The translations under genes and the position numbers were made by a program. A stretch of 64,000 nucleotides of DNA from Pohlia nutans (Eukaryota > Streptophyta > Bryopsida > Bryales > Mniaceae). The notes beneath the pieces are model-generated. The model saw only the letters and a list, made by a program, of their open reading frames with translations. It had not been told where the DNA came from and made no database searches. Below, piece by piece: positions 47,801 to 58,997 of the stretch. Position 1 is the stretch's first letter; every line of letters starts with the position of its first letter. Location: the NCBI GenBank assembly GCA_022496805.1, contig CM040099.1, positions 4,962,501 to 5,026,500 on the forward strand. The letters run 5' to 3'.

Positions 47801-49570
47801 AATGTTTTAGTATAATGGTGTACAAACCGTGTGATGGGTGGCAGGGTTCGAATCACTATGAGACTGTATCAGGTTTTGTATGTGAAGCTTTCGGCTACAT
47901 TCCTCGCACGGGAGAAAGCACCAAAATTACGCTTCAAAATGCAGACGCTGAAGATGAGAGACGTGATGGAGAGCATCAGGGTGAACATCAGGAGATCGAG
48001 AGAGACAAGTTCCAAAAGTACCGCCTGGAGGTAGGTACCTTAACCCTTAAAGGACCTAGAATCTCATACGTTTTTTGGCAGTTTTGAACAGGTCATATGG
48101 GGACTATCTTTTGTGAAATTTTTCTCTATTTTTACCAACACATGCAATGTTCTTCACTGATTCTGGTGATATAAAATTTGGCCCCATCTGAATTATACTT
48201 TTCACAATATGATCAATTGAATCAGACATACTCGAACCATGAATCATTGGTCATTTAGGAATTAAATCTGTACCATGGCAAACAGCAGAAGATCTCAGAA
48301 GCATAAGTTTTGAGGGATTACGTTTTCGTTTAATCTGGTGCACTGATTATGCGCAGGTTCTCGCCGGTAATGCTCGTAAGGTAGGGTCTGTACGTTTCGA
48401 GAGATTGGAAGCTACCTCTCAGAGTCGGGATGAGTCTGAGAGGAGCTTTCCTCGAGCTTTGCAAATTGACAGGTACGTTGATGTCTTTGTAAAGCGTTTG
48501 CTGGAAATTTCAAGTTTAGTAGCCAGCACTATTTTATTTGGTTCAATATTGGAGGCCATCTACAGTTGCCTTATAATATCTTTCTTTCACAACAGCTGTT
48601 GTTGTGTTAGTATTACACTTATATATGTTTAGTCTTCGTGTATATGTTTAGTCTTTATGTATACCTACAAGCAACTGAGCATATTTACTATCATTAGACT
48701 CCCTTAATTTTTGTTGGCAATTGAAAGAGGATTCCAACGCATCTTAGAATGAATTTTTGGGACACCATATGAATAAATTGGAAATCTCCAAAGTGGTGAT
48801 TATCTAGGCTCTCATGTTCAGACTCTGTACATATAGGGGTTACTTTTCGGGTAAGGGTCACAATCAGGTGTAGTTACCTTAATCTTGCCGTAAGGTTGGT
48901 AGTTCAGCAATCATCTAATTACAAAATCCAATCAGAATTAGTCTTCTTTTGTTTTGTGCTTTTTTGGCTCAAAGCTCGGCCAGGTTGGTAGCTCAGCAAT
49001 CATCTTATTACAAACACCAATCAGAATTAGTTTTCTTTTGTTTTGTGCTTTTTTTTAGCTTTTTTGAATAGCTGGAAGGTAGAATTGCTTTCCTCATCAG
49101 TGCATCCTGCCAGAAAAGCAATATGTAGCTCACCGTTGAAGAGACCTTGATTTACTTGCAGACCTGCTGTTGAAGAAGCTCACTGGATAGACCCTGAAGA
49201 AAGGTCCTCGGAAGAGGGCTCAGATTACGAGGACCCAGAGAACGAGGGATGCGTGCCTGACATGAACGACGGACCTAGATTTCTCCTCCCCGGAAGCTGC
49301 AGATTGGACCTGGTTTCCTCAGACGGTCTCTCCCCAGTGGGAACTCTTCGAAACTGGGAGATGGACGCAGTTGAGAAAACAGCCCCAGTGGACGGAATGG
49401 GAGCAGACGGCGAAGCAGATGAGAGCACTGCGGCTGTTGTTGCAAGCTTGACTGACAAGTGGGAAGAACAGGAAGCCCAAGTAGAGAGGCGACGAAACAG
49501 GAGACGAAAACAGTCCGCCGAGGCTGCAATGGAACTCGGCCGACAACAGAGAGCTAACCAACACAGGTGA
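41828..49570 (+). CDS. DUF21/CBS/CorC-type Mg2+ transporter, chloroplast MGR8/9-like
   Basis: It resembles the CNNM/CorC-type proteins that move Mg2+ across the chloroplast envelope. Exons: 41828-42182, 43064-43278, 43447-43582, 43900-44117, 44908-45005, 45150-45243, 45451-45528, 45658-45761, 45854-45935, 46246-46385, 46687-46765, 46903-46966, 47100-47191, 47329-47394, 47530-47646, 47845-48030, 48357-48472, 49162-49570. Phases agree for 882 residues. Order: a basic, Ser/Thr-containing N-terminus likely to be a transit peptide; hydrophobic segments and the DUF21 block (FFSMAETSITTLWPWKV, near 295) to about 430; the acidic stretch AIEEEEQDMIE; a CBS pair at about 460-600; then the CorC/HlyC domain (YETVSGFVCEAFGYIP) near 650-700. 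The acidic tail after about 710 is longer than I expect for the family. Intron 15 has a GC donor. Five family B MITEs lie in introns. Confidence 0.9.
42275..42495. mobile_element. TTAA-bordered MITE, family B, in transporter intron 1
   Basis: The 221-bp copy lies between TTAA at 42271-42274 and 42496-42499, with ends CCCTTTCAGGACCAAG and CTTGGTCCTTAAAGGG. It is inverted relative to the copy at 42546-42745. Confidence 0.88.
42546..42745. mobile_element. TTAA-bordered MITE, family B, second copy in transporter intron 1
   Basis: The 200-bp copy lies between TTAA at 42542-42545 and 42746-42749, starting CCCCTGAAGGACCAAGG. With the preceding inverted copy 50 bp away it can form a long hairpin in the unspliced transcript. 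Confidence 0.88.
43729..43885. mobile_element. Degenerate family B MITE in transporter intron 3
   Basis: It retains AAAGGACTAATTGGG, GGTCACATGGGGACTTTT and ATATGGCCTCATCTAG-type blocks of the family. The TTAA borders and terminal repeats are lost. Confidence 0.6.
44327..44879. mobile_element. Family B MITE in transporter intron 4, interrupted
   Basis: The copy starts CCCCTAAGCGTCC after TTAA (44323-44326) and ends CTTGGTCTATTAAGGG before a mutated TCAA. The Mutator-like element 44465-44793 is inserted in it. Confidence 0.8.
44465..44793. mobile_element. Mutator-like MITE with 9-bp duplication, nested
   Basis: Identical TTTGGTCCC lies at 44456-44464 and 44794-44802. The ends TTAGGGAGTGCACT and AGTGCACTCCCTGGG are inverted repeats sharing GTGCAC with the elements at 35466 and 38254. 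The 329-bp interior is different from theirs except for an ATCACGTGCGTGCA block near the left end. Confidence 0.9.
48044..48261. mobile_element. TTAA-bordered MITE, family B, in transporter intron 16
   Basis: The copy starts CCCTTAAAGGACCTAG and ends ATTGGTCATTTAGGAA between TTAA at 48040-48043 and 48262-48265. Its left edge begins only 13 bp after the end of exon 16. Confidence 0.78.
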
Positions 49571-49757
49571 TCAAGCCACTTTTATCAACATGGAAAGGAT
49601 CATTGAGATGCTGAGGTGACACAACAACAAACTCTCTCACCAACATTCTTTAGAGATTGCTCCCAAATGCAAGGGATTTCACTTCCTTTCCTTAGTTTGC
49701 ATTTGTAAATTGTGAGAGCCTTGTGCCTGAAATATTAAGAAAGACCATGTGCATACT

Positions 49758-49934
49758 GTTAAATGTATATAAAGTTTAGTGTGTGACTTGCCACCCAACC
49801 ATAGAAGAAAGATCTTGTTAAATGTATGTAATGTTTAGTGTATGACTTGCCACCCAACCATAGAAGAAAGATCTTGTTAAATGTATATAATGTTTAATGT
49901 GTGACTTGCCACCCAACCATAGAAGAAAGATCTT
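49758..49934. repeat. Three tandem 59-bp units downstream of the transporter gene
   Basis: Units start GTTAAATGTATATAA at 49758, 49817 and 49876 and contain GACTTGCCACCCAACCATAG. They differ at only a few positions. They lie about 190 bp after the stop codon, probably in or just past the 3' UTR. Confidence 0.92.
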
Positions 49935-51117
49935 GTTGATTAGACGTTGTGATCTTCTTTGCCCACAAATCCACACTTAAATAGTCTTAGTATTGTTTGT
50001 CTAGTATTCATACTTAAAATATGTATCGATTAATTAGACTATTATTTTGGTGTTCTAACTTGGAGTTATAGACGCTTGGTCTATTAGTTCCAACATATGA
50101 CTAACTTAATTTTAACATTGCCAGACTAGTGTGTGTCCAACAATACCTGGCAAAGTCATGAAGTGGTATGCAAACTCTAGATTCCTTGTAGGTCATGTGG
50201 TCTTGCTTGTAATTTTGTCCGAACTCTGTATCATAACTACAATTTGTTCTTAGACACAATGATAGTTCATGTTTGGAGCCAACTCATTTGTGACTCGTAG
50301 GAAAATCAGATAGAAGTTCCTGTGAAGCAGATACTTTGAATAGAAAACAATTTGTGACCAAGTCTTTTGGCTTGTGAGGGTTATCTAATCATAACATTCA
50401 GTAGCCTTAAAGAGGTTGCCTTTTTAGTTTCATCCACCTTTACAGATGGAGTGACCAATGATCTGTAATTGAATGGACTATCGAATCAAATAAACAATTA
50501 TAGGACATTGTTGAATTGTGACTGAGTGAGTGCTTTGGATTACCTGTCCCATAGCTACTAATGTGATGTGAAATATTCCACATCATTCTGTTGTAGGAAA
50601 GGCAGCAGTTATAGAGGCTACTGAATGTTATGATGTGTGCCAAGTATTATTGTACAATTGTGACTGAATCTAAAATTTTGTGAGAACATATGGTCATTAA
50701 TATGTGTTGATTCAGTGTATTCATGGAGCACAGTGGGTCCATCTCAGGAACGTTTTTGAGCATCTTTCAAAGTTGAAAAGCGACCAAGAATTATCCGTCA
50801 TAAAGTTCCAAATCAAAAAATATTCTGCCTCTAACCGTTTTCTATTAGAAACTTTTTGACTTGCTTTGCTAATATGTCCCATTCAACCATGACTATTTAC
50901 AATATAGAAAAACAATGTGTGTTTTTTGAGGCAAAATTGCTGAAATTTGCTACTGGTTTGAGTCTTTCAGATGGTATTGCTACTTTCGGACATTTTCAAA
51001 CATTTCATCCATATTTTATGCAACTAAAGATAGCAATTGATTACTATCTTGGAAATTGAAAAATAAACAAAATAATCACTGTGGACAAATCACATTCTCT
51101 GCAAGAATGGAGGTTAA
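49935..51117. other. Intergenic DNA, no gene
   Basis: This is moderately AT-rich unique-looking sequence between the transporter gene and the next MITE. No coding signal or transposon end was found. Confidence 0.45.
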
Positions 51118-51345
51118 CCCCTCAAGACCAAATTTTATATCAGTCGAATCACTGAAGAACGTTGAATGTGTTGGTCGAAAGACAAAATAAATTTAAACTA
51201 AAGGAAGTTAACATAGGACTTGCACAGCAATGCTAAAAAAAATCCATAAGGCCCAATTGGGGCTAAAGGAAGTTCACATAGGACTTGCACAGCAATGCTA
51301 AAAAAAATCCATAAGGCCCAATTGGGGCTTTTTGGTCTTTAGGGG
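51118..51345. mobile_element. TTAA-bordered MITE, family B, with internal duplication
   Basis: The copy lies between TTAA at 51114-51117 and 51346-51349. Inside, a 65-bp unit starting CTAAAGGAAGTT is duplicated in tandem at 51198-51262 and 51263-51327. Confidence 0.85.
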
Positions 51346-51349
51346 TTAA

Positions 51350-52402
51350 AAGGGACAGGTCGAATCTATTCCTGCAGGCTTTGGTTTGTGTCTCAATGGT
51401 CTGTGAGGAACTTCACACTGCAGTTGCTCACAAAGTGCGGAGCTCTCCTATCTACGTGGCACTTTTGGATTGGCTTACTCAACCCACAGTATATGTGTAG
51501 CCAGTCTAATTATTTCGAAACCACAGCAATAATTGCAGTATTTGGGTGGTAGTAGTGGCCCCAATGGCATCAGATGCAGGTGCAGAAGATACTAACTGTA
51601 GAATGTCATGAAGCATCATCGCGTAGAAAAGCAAATCATCAGACACATGAACAGTTGCTTGACACAAAATAAAACAAGCAGCTACTCTACGAGGAGCTCT
51701 GACCGGAATAGAACAAGTGAAGGACAAGAATGCATTTCAATGGAATCATGGACGGAATTCATTTGCTATAGTGATATTTAGCTTAAAAAATGAGTGTCCC
51801 CACAATGCCTCTTCCCTACGGTTAAAGCCAACAAACCCTACGTTATGATCAATCTCAACATAGATTAATTAATTGTTGTTCAAAAGACAGAGCCACATGT
51901 CATCTTGTGATTCGTTTAGGGTGACATGTCACAACTCAAAATCTGACGTGGAAATTCAATTCCTATCGTATTTTGAGATGAAAGTTTTTTTAATTTTCCT
52001 GCATTTTTTTCTGTGGGTGGGCCTTTGCATGAGGCACGAACTTCCCACTGCAGTTGCATCAAAGTATTGTAAGAAGCCAAGTACATCGTTCCTATTCGTT
52101 TTTCACATGAAGGATGAAGTTATTTTTAGTAAACTTGTTCTTCGACCTTATGATTGTCCCATGTAGTGACAAACGCAGTAGTAGTATGTAATTGGTCGAT
52201 GCACTTTATTCCAAACAAGCTTGGTGGTTGTTTCTAGGGAAGTTTTCATTTCTCACAGACCATCTTACATGTGAACTTGGTGCACAATGAGTAACTGCCC
52301 GAGTAACTGCTGGCCATGCTCCAAGTATAAGAAGCTGAGTGTTGCACAAATATTCTCCACTCAGCACTATTTTCCTCAACTTTGTCGATTTATTTTTTAG
52401 AA
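51350..52402. other. Region upstream of the reductase gene
   Basis: No gene was found. The last 80 bp before the start codon are CT-rich and include CAAGTATAAGAAG, a possible TATA-like site near 52324, which would place the transcription start about 50 bp before the ATG. Confidence 0.35.
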
Positions 52403-55400
52403 ATGGCGCCCGGTGAAACGGTGTGTGTGACAGGCGCTTCGGGCTTCATAGCCTCGTGGCTTGTCAAGACGCTGCTGGAGAAAGGCTACAATGTGAAGGG
52501 CACAGTTCGTAATCCAGGTGCCATATCGGTACTCTTGACTGTGCTTTCCATTTCTGTACTAACAGCTCTTACTAGATCAGCCATGGGCCTGAGTCGGTGT
52601 GAAAATATTAGTTTCTTCTAATTAGTGATCACACTAGTAGTCTAACATGGTGTCTTTCTTTAGCACATAAAACAGTGGAAAGAGCTCCACAATTGACTAA
52701 AATGGGACTGTCAATGGCTCTGTTCAGACTCGGTGCCAACGGGACCTATCTTATGGGGGTGAAATGCGATAAGGTTTCTAGTAGTGTCACTAGCTTTCTT
52801 AATATACAACTGTTTCCATGATCAAACAAATATTCGATGAACTTGATCTTACTAGTGCAATTACTTTTACTGGTAAAGTAAAGAGTATCGAGAACCTCAT
52901 CTCGGCAAATGTTCCCCCTGCCAACATTCTCCAGGGTCTGCCCCACGGGAGGTTCCTGATGCTATATTCTAGCCGTGATTTACAACCTGTCCAAACTTCA
53001 TATTATCACAGTTGAATGCACCTGGATTAGAGTGAGATAAAAAAGGAGAGTTGAACTAACTTAGGTGGAGATGTCACTACTAGCAAAGATGTCGCTTCTC
53101 ACTTGCGAGAACATGGAACAGTGTCAGAGTTCACTGCACACACTTGTTCTTTGTGACAAATTGCACTCTGAGCGCTTGGGTGGTGAATGCAAAGTGGCGT
53201 TGCTTGACTCACCGAAGTACCAAACGAGTGAAAAGCAACGCCTTCTAATTGTAGTGTGTTCTTTTTGTAGTGGAAAGAGAGTCAGGGTTCAAAGTTCGTT
53301 TAACCCTTAAACGACATAGGCCATCCTGATACCACACCCAAAATCTCTTTCAAATTCCATTTTAAGCATGAATCTGTTTTTAATTTACTTTGGCTCTATT
53401 CTAAAGAAGTATAGATCATCTCTCTAAGATGCTCGGTTTGGCATTTGAAAAACCCCATTTGATGCAATGGAGTAGAAGTTATGAGCAAGATTCTCCCAAA
53501 AAGAAACCAAGCCCGTGGGGCTGGCATTGTCGTGTAAGGGTTAAAGAGGTCTCATGTTTATAGCATTACCTGGTTACCCCATGTGTAAGGAATTTAATAT
53601 TATCATGCATATCAGAATTGAGTCTAGCGCTCTCCTGATTTCATTGTGAAAGTTTTGGAACTGACTTCTAGAGTACTTGATATTACACTGTCTGTCTGCA
53701 GAGAAGGCGAAGTTCTTGTTGGAGTTTCCAGGTGCCAGTGAGCGTCTGCAGTTGCTGGCTGCCGACCTTCTTCAGCCTGGCTCATTTGACTCTATCCTCC
53801 AGGGCTGCGATGGAGTCTTCCACACCGCATCTCCCAACCCCTCCTTTTTGATAAAACTGGCTGACCCATATGTAAGCTACTCACTCCATCCGTCCCATAC
53901 TAAACAAATGATGCTTTCGAGAAAAAAAAATTGTCCCAAATTACTTGATGCAAATCATTTATTCAATTTGAAGTTGTTGTTTTATAGATTCTAACAAAGA
54001 AAAATCACAAGGCAACACCAGGGTCTCATATGCGATTTCCCTACGAGTCTCACTTTTCCTTAAAGCTGTTTATTCACCAGTTTAACGGTGACTCACTTGG
54101 TTGTCAAAGGAAATTTTAACAAGTATCTACTCTTGAGGCTCGGTGGGAAAAGTGAGAATAATAGGGAAACGAACACAAGGAAACTATTATGAGCTCCCTG
54201 TGCAAGTGCACATGAAGTGAAGCTTGTTGTGGATTACGAACAACATAAGAGCTAGCTAAAATCAATGCTAGCATATGTTCATGGCGTTAGAGAACACTAG
54301 TGATCTCAAAATTGGCTAAAATTTGCTGGAACTCTACCAAAAGCATGGGGCTGCTAACATACAAAGAAAGAAAATGAAAAAAAAAATTTGAAATGTAGTC
54401 AGAATGCTCATCATGATATAAATATGTAGCAACTTCATGAGGTGATATCCGCGGATATCATCATAGTATCACCTTAATAAATCAAGGGTATTGCCAGATA
54501 TTATAGAGGTATCATGAGTATTGTATACACTGGGTAGCAAAAGTAGATACCATTTATGTGGGAGGTCGCATAATGTTCTAAATGTCATAAAGTGGTTCTG
54601 AGAACACATTGCAACGAGCATCACCTTAATTACACAGTAGAATAATTATGGCTGATTGATTCTATGGGAATGGTATACAGGCGGAGCTCGTTGAACCAGC
54701 ACTCAAGGGCACACTAAATGTGCTAGAATCGTGTGCCAAGACACGCCCCAAGCGGATTGTGCTCACCTCATCAATTGTGTCAGTGTACGTCACCTCCAAA
54801 AACGTTCCTGGAGCTGTCATTGATGAGAGCTTCTTCAGCGAGCCGGATATCATTCGCAAAACCATGGTCAGTATGATGGTGTACCTCCTCCCATCATTTC
54901 TATCCATCACGCTCTAGCGGTTGTTATAATATCATCTTTGGGAGGTCACTTAGAAAATTTAGAAATTAACGTGGAAACAAATATAGGCTAGGTTTATATC
55001 TATTGAAGGTAAAATTTCTACTAAAATTTGTTATTTAATATAGGGTGATTTCAAAATTGTAATTTTATATTTAATATAGGGTGATTTCAAAATCAATTTA
55101 AAGAAATAATTTGAAAATATATCTAAAATACATCATAAATTGTAAAATATTTCATAACACTCAGACAATGTTGAGGTGATCGACTTAAAAACAAATTTCC
55201 CGGTGGATTTTAACTCGGATTGACACAATTCAAATTACGTTGGAAAGTAGACTTGATTTGGTATTCTAAGATATTTTATATTTTTCAAAAACTTATTTTC
55301 AATTTAAAGGCCAGCTCGTTAAAAACAGGCAGCGACCAAAAAATGGCCTCTAGAAACTTTCAATATGTTTCACTGAACTAGCTTCGTGAACACTACATTA

Positions 55401-56822
55401 CTTTGAAAATAAGCTGAAAGTTTTTGGACTCTGTTATGAAACCATAACAACTTTGTTATCATGACCTCTGATATGAATTTCATGTATTTCCCAGAATCCA
55501 GATTTTGGAGCGTACACGCTTGGCAAGACACTTGCAGAGAAAGCAGCATGGGACTTTGTGAAAGAGCACAACTTGAATATGGTGGTGATGAACCCAGTCT
55601 ATGTGATTGGTCCCACGTTGTTGGATACTATGAACACAACCAATGAGTTTCCATTCCAAATTATTACAGGTATAAATTGCCATTCTCCAGCACAATAAAC
55701 TATGCAATTCATTAATTAATTGTGACATTTGTTTGTTGTCTCTGCCCCACCAGGGAGAGACTACGAACTAGGTAACCTTCAAGCGGCCGTGAAGCGGCAA
55801 GAGGGTTACCGGACGTAACCAACTCTATTCGCGAATGAAAAATCCCTTAATTGGTGCCTTTATGGATGAATCTTGCATGATTATGAACAAATTGTGTTGT
55901 TCGTGGATTAAACGAGTCCAAGCAAATACTTGCACTCAATCAGAACTGGTTACGGAAATGCATGGTTTTCAAGGAGTTACATGGCTAAACAATATAGTCA
56001 AGCCATAAAAGTAAATCTAGGGAAAATACTACGTAACTAGCTATTTGGTTTACTTTCTGTGGAGATCTATTCTTCTGTACTTACTGACTTATAACTGCCC
56101 AAATAAGCATTTGAGCGTGGTCTCTTTTACTATTTGTTGTCAATTCAAAAAGGATTATTGATTATTGTATGTGCTTTTTAGTATGTGCTTTTTAGTATTA
56201 TTGATTTAGTATGTGCTTTTTGGACAAGTAAAAATTAGTTATGAATTTCAAATATTGATTGTAATAGGACCCTAAGCAAGAATTGATTTGCGTTTAGTAT
56301 GCTTAGATGGTGTATTATATAGACAAGAATTTGTAAGGGTTGGTTTTGGATAAGAGTCATAATAATGTCACTTACGGTACTAATGATCACTTCAATTTGT
56401 GCAGGATCCGTGAAAGACATCCCAAATCAGGTGGCATGTTGGGTTGGTGTGAAAGATGTGGTGAAGGCACACATTTTGGGGTACGAGAAGCCGGAAGCGG
56501 AAGGCCGTTACAACCTTAATACAGAAGTGATGCATCGCGGCGACTTTGCTGCTCTTTTGCAGAAGCTGTTTCCTCAGTACAACATTGTGACCAGGTAGGA
56601 AAATTGTACTGTACAACATCCTATGCATGTGTTCTCTTTGTCCAATTGGATCCCCTCTGGTAGAAACACTTATAACCATCAAAATAAGCAATTCAACATA
56701 CTTGGGAGCACTTTTTTCAAGCCACATAGATTTTTTTTGAGTATAATAAATTGAAAATAGAACTTGTGGAATAAACCAAGAATTCAATCTGGAAGTGACA
56801 TAGACCACTTAAACCGTCCCAT

Positions 56823-56870
<48 letters not shown>

Positions 56871-57665
56871 CATTCAAACTCAACCAATGACACTTAAGTT
56901 TGGGAACAAGTTAAAAGCACTTATGAGATATTTTTAGAACAAAAATGGGTGCAGGGACAAAATAGGATGTTTCTGTCTTGGTGCCTTTTTTTTACCTTGT
57001 TTTTTTTTTTTTTTTTGGTTGGTATTTACATGCGCTCAACAAGAGTAAACATTACGGTAGCTCCCGTCAAGACATGTTGAACTGCAAATTTTTAAGTAAT
57101 AACTTTCTCATGTACCGCTCAAATTCATGGATTCAAAATTTGGATATAAGCTTATCAAGATTAGTTTCCTCTTCATTTAAGACATTCTAAAATCAAGGTT
57201 CTAAATTCCAAAACTAAAAATGCTCTTAGTGAATTTTTTTATAAATTTATGTTCATCACATTTCACTCCAAAAACTGAAACACTTGAATTTTTTCGCAAA
57301 ATCATGTGTTCAAATATTGTGCACTCATTGAAAACATATGACCTCATGTAGTAAAATACTAAAAAATTTAAAAATCAAATTTCAGAAGGTGGGACCTTTA
57401 GAGCTTGCAGGCTAGTGCTTCTTGAAGTCTGTAAATCTGATTTTTCTTAGAATTTGACACTCCAAAGAAGTTGATTTAATACATGTTTTTTTCTTTTATG
57501 GCTCTTGTGCAAATCAGGGAAGAAGAATCTAATGAGAAACCCCGAGCTTCCCCATATGTCATCTCTACCAAGAAAGCGAGCGAGCTTGGCGTGGACTTTG
57601 AACCCTTGGAGCACGTCCTGCAGGAGATGGTTGCCAGCTTCAAAGAACACAAGTTTTTGAATTGA
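52403..57665 (+). CDS. NAD(P)H-dependent reductase, DFR/CCR-like short-chain dehydrogenase family
   Basis: It probably reduces a carbonyl of a phenylpropanoid, flavonoid or polyketide precursor in the cytosol; the substrate cannot be read from sequence. Exons 52403-52517, 53702-53871, 54681-54866, 55495-55669, 56405-56594 and 57518-57665 join in phase to 327 residues, the usual length for CCR-like and tetraketide-pyrone-reductase-like members. The start [18 protein letters not shown] gives the Rossmann TGxxGxxxS-type site near residues 10-18, and Arg36 in GTVR fits NADPH binding. TSS at 124-126 and Y164-x3-K168 supply the catalytic triad; Gly replaces the common Ser before Lys. The NWYCY signature of true cinnamoyl-CoA reductases is absent. 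Introns 1, 2, 4 and 5 contain transposon or microsatellite DNA. Confidence 0.88.
53304..53540. mobile_element. TTAA-bordered MITE, family C, in reductase intron 1
   Basis: The 237-bp copy lies between TTAA at 53300-53303 and 53541-53544, with ends CCCTTAAACGACA and TGTCGTGTAAGGG. It is the inverse of the element at 39669-39908. Confidence 0.87.
53878..53930. mobile_element. Left-end fragment of a Stowaway-like MITE
   Basis: CTACTCACTCCATCCGTCCC is close to the plant Stowaway terminus CTCCCTCCGTCC. No matching right end was found within reductase intron 2. Confidence 0.5.
55150..55275. repeat. Dispersed repeat G, copy 2
   Basis: It shares CAGACAATGTTGAGGTGATC and TTTTAACTCGGATTGACA with the copy at 40045-40211. 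It lies in reductase intron 3. Confidence 0.65.
55732..56050. repeat. Dispersed repeat, GTCTCTGCCC family, longest copy
   Basis: It begins TTGTTGTCTCTGCCCCACCA and ends near ACGTAACTAGCTATTTGGTT in reductase intron 4. Compared with copies at 3437 and 13877 it holds about 180 bp more between the end and the AAGGAGTTACATGG block. Either it is the fuller form or something was inserted. Confidence 0.6.
56820..56870. repeat. (AT)n-rich microsatellite
   Basis: ATAC and AT repeats run for about 50 bp in reductase intron 5. Confidence 0.92.
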
Positions 57666-58615
57666 AAGGGACATACTACAAGTTAGAGAGTGACGTACAT
57701 AAAGATATGTTTCAGTGGCATAGTAAGAAATTTTATGGAGGTGTGTTTTGTTTCAGTTTTTCAGAGCTCCAGTTTTGAGAAGTGCAGCACTTAACTACTT
57801 GAATGTCAAATGGGTGGACAGGCTCATATATTAAAGTAACAGGGATCTTACAGTATAGTATGTTTTTAATACTAGTTTGAGCTCAAGGAAAGTTGAAGAA
57901 TTAATAAAGATGCTTTGCTCTACAAGTTACTTGTATACTTTTGATCTATACTTCAGACATCATAGTATCAGAGCAGCCTCAGTTGGACCTGCAAACAAGC
58001 GGAATAATGGGATGATGTCGGTATAACCTCTCAACACTAGTAGGAAATGTGTCGTTTTTCACTTACTATAAATGGAAAAGGAATGAAATTGTTCACTCTT
58101 CACTGTTCTCACGAAGTAGGGAATGAAAAATGACAAGTTTGCTACTAGTGCAACAAAGAAGCATGCCACCTATACCTTGTTGTTCATCACTCTTTACATT
58201 TTCTCAAAAAAAAAATCATACTATCATGAGCATTTTTGTAATTAGTATGATTTTTACAAGTTTCTTTTTTTTTAATTCTTATAAAATTAACTTTTATTTT
58301 AAATAACTACAGAAAAATCAGGAGCTCAAAAAAGTTTCATATGACTTTGAAGATCACCAAGCTCTTACACACTTAATAATTGTAGATCACCAAGCTCTTC
58401 TATACCTTTTAACTATTTGGAAAGACCAAATAAGATTACCGTATATTAAAACAAAATTCTAGGTATCTCTTTCAAACTTTGAAGAACTTTACGAATAACT
58501 CTAATGTAAGAGAAAAATATGGGAAAAATAACAAGAAAAATATGGGAAAATTATCATATGAGAAAAATACCAAGAAAGATATAATATATTTTAAAATGTG
58601 AGGAGATGATCAGGT
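57666..58615. other. 3' region of the reductase and intergenic DNA
   Basis: An AATTAATAAAG near 57900 could be a polyadenylation signal. After it comes AT-rich sequence with no gene. Confidence 0.35.
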
Positions 58616-58619
58616 TTAA

Positions 58620-58993
58620 CCCTTAAACGACAACCCCCGCCCGAGGGGCTGGGTTTTGGTCGAATCTTCGAACTTACAGTGCGCCTGGTCAACTATGTTT
58701 AACCTCAAAGGTATCATTCGGTTCAGGCTGCGAAGGGGTTTCTAATGTGCGATCTATCAGGTCGTGTATTGTTGAGCGCTCCCTCTTCGTGCGATCTCAG
58801 AGAGGCGGTTTCGTTGTTCAAGCTTTTGCCCGTTGCACAGCCGGACCTTCAGATTTCGGAGATGCTCGGTTTCGCAGTTCAAGCCAGCTACCCAAATGCG
58901 ACAACTCATCCTGCCCACTCCACAGCCCGACCTTCAGATTCTCTCACAGATACTGCGGGCTGCCCGGCCAGTCCCTAAATTGTCGTTTAAAGG
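58620..58993. mobile_element. TTAA-bordered MITE, family D, GC-rich interior
   Basis: The 374-bp element lies between TTAA at 58616-58619 and 58994-58997, with ends CCCTTAAACGACAA and TTGTCGTTTAAAGG. Its interior is clearly richer in GC than the flanks and has a duplicated GCCCGACCTTCAGATT-type block (near 58842 and 58925). The open frames in it are probably incidental. Confidence 0.82.
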
Positions 58994-58997
58994 TTAA

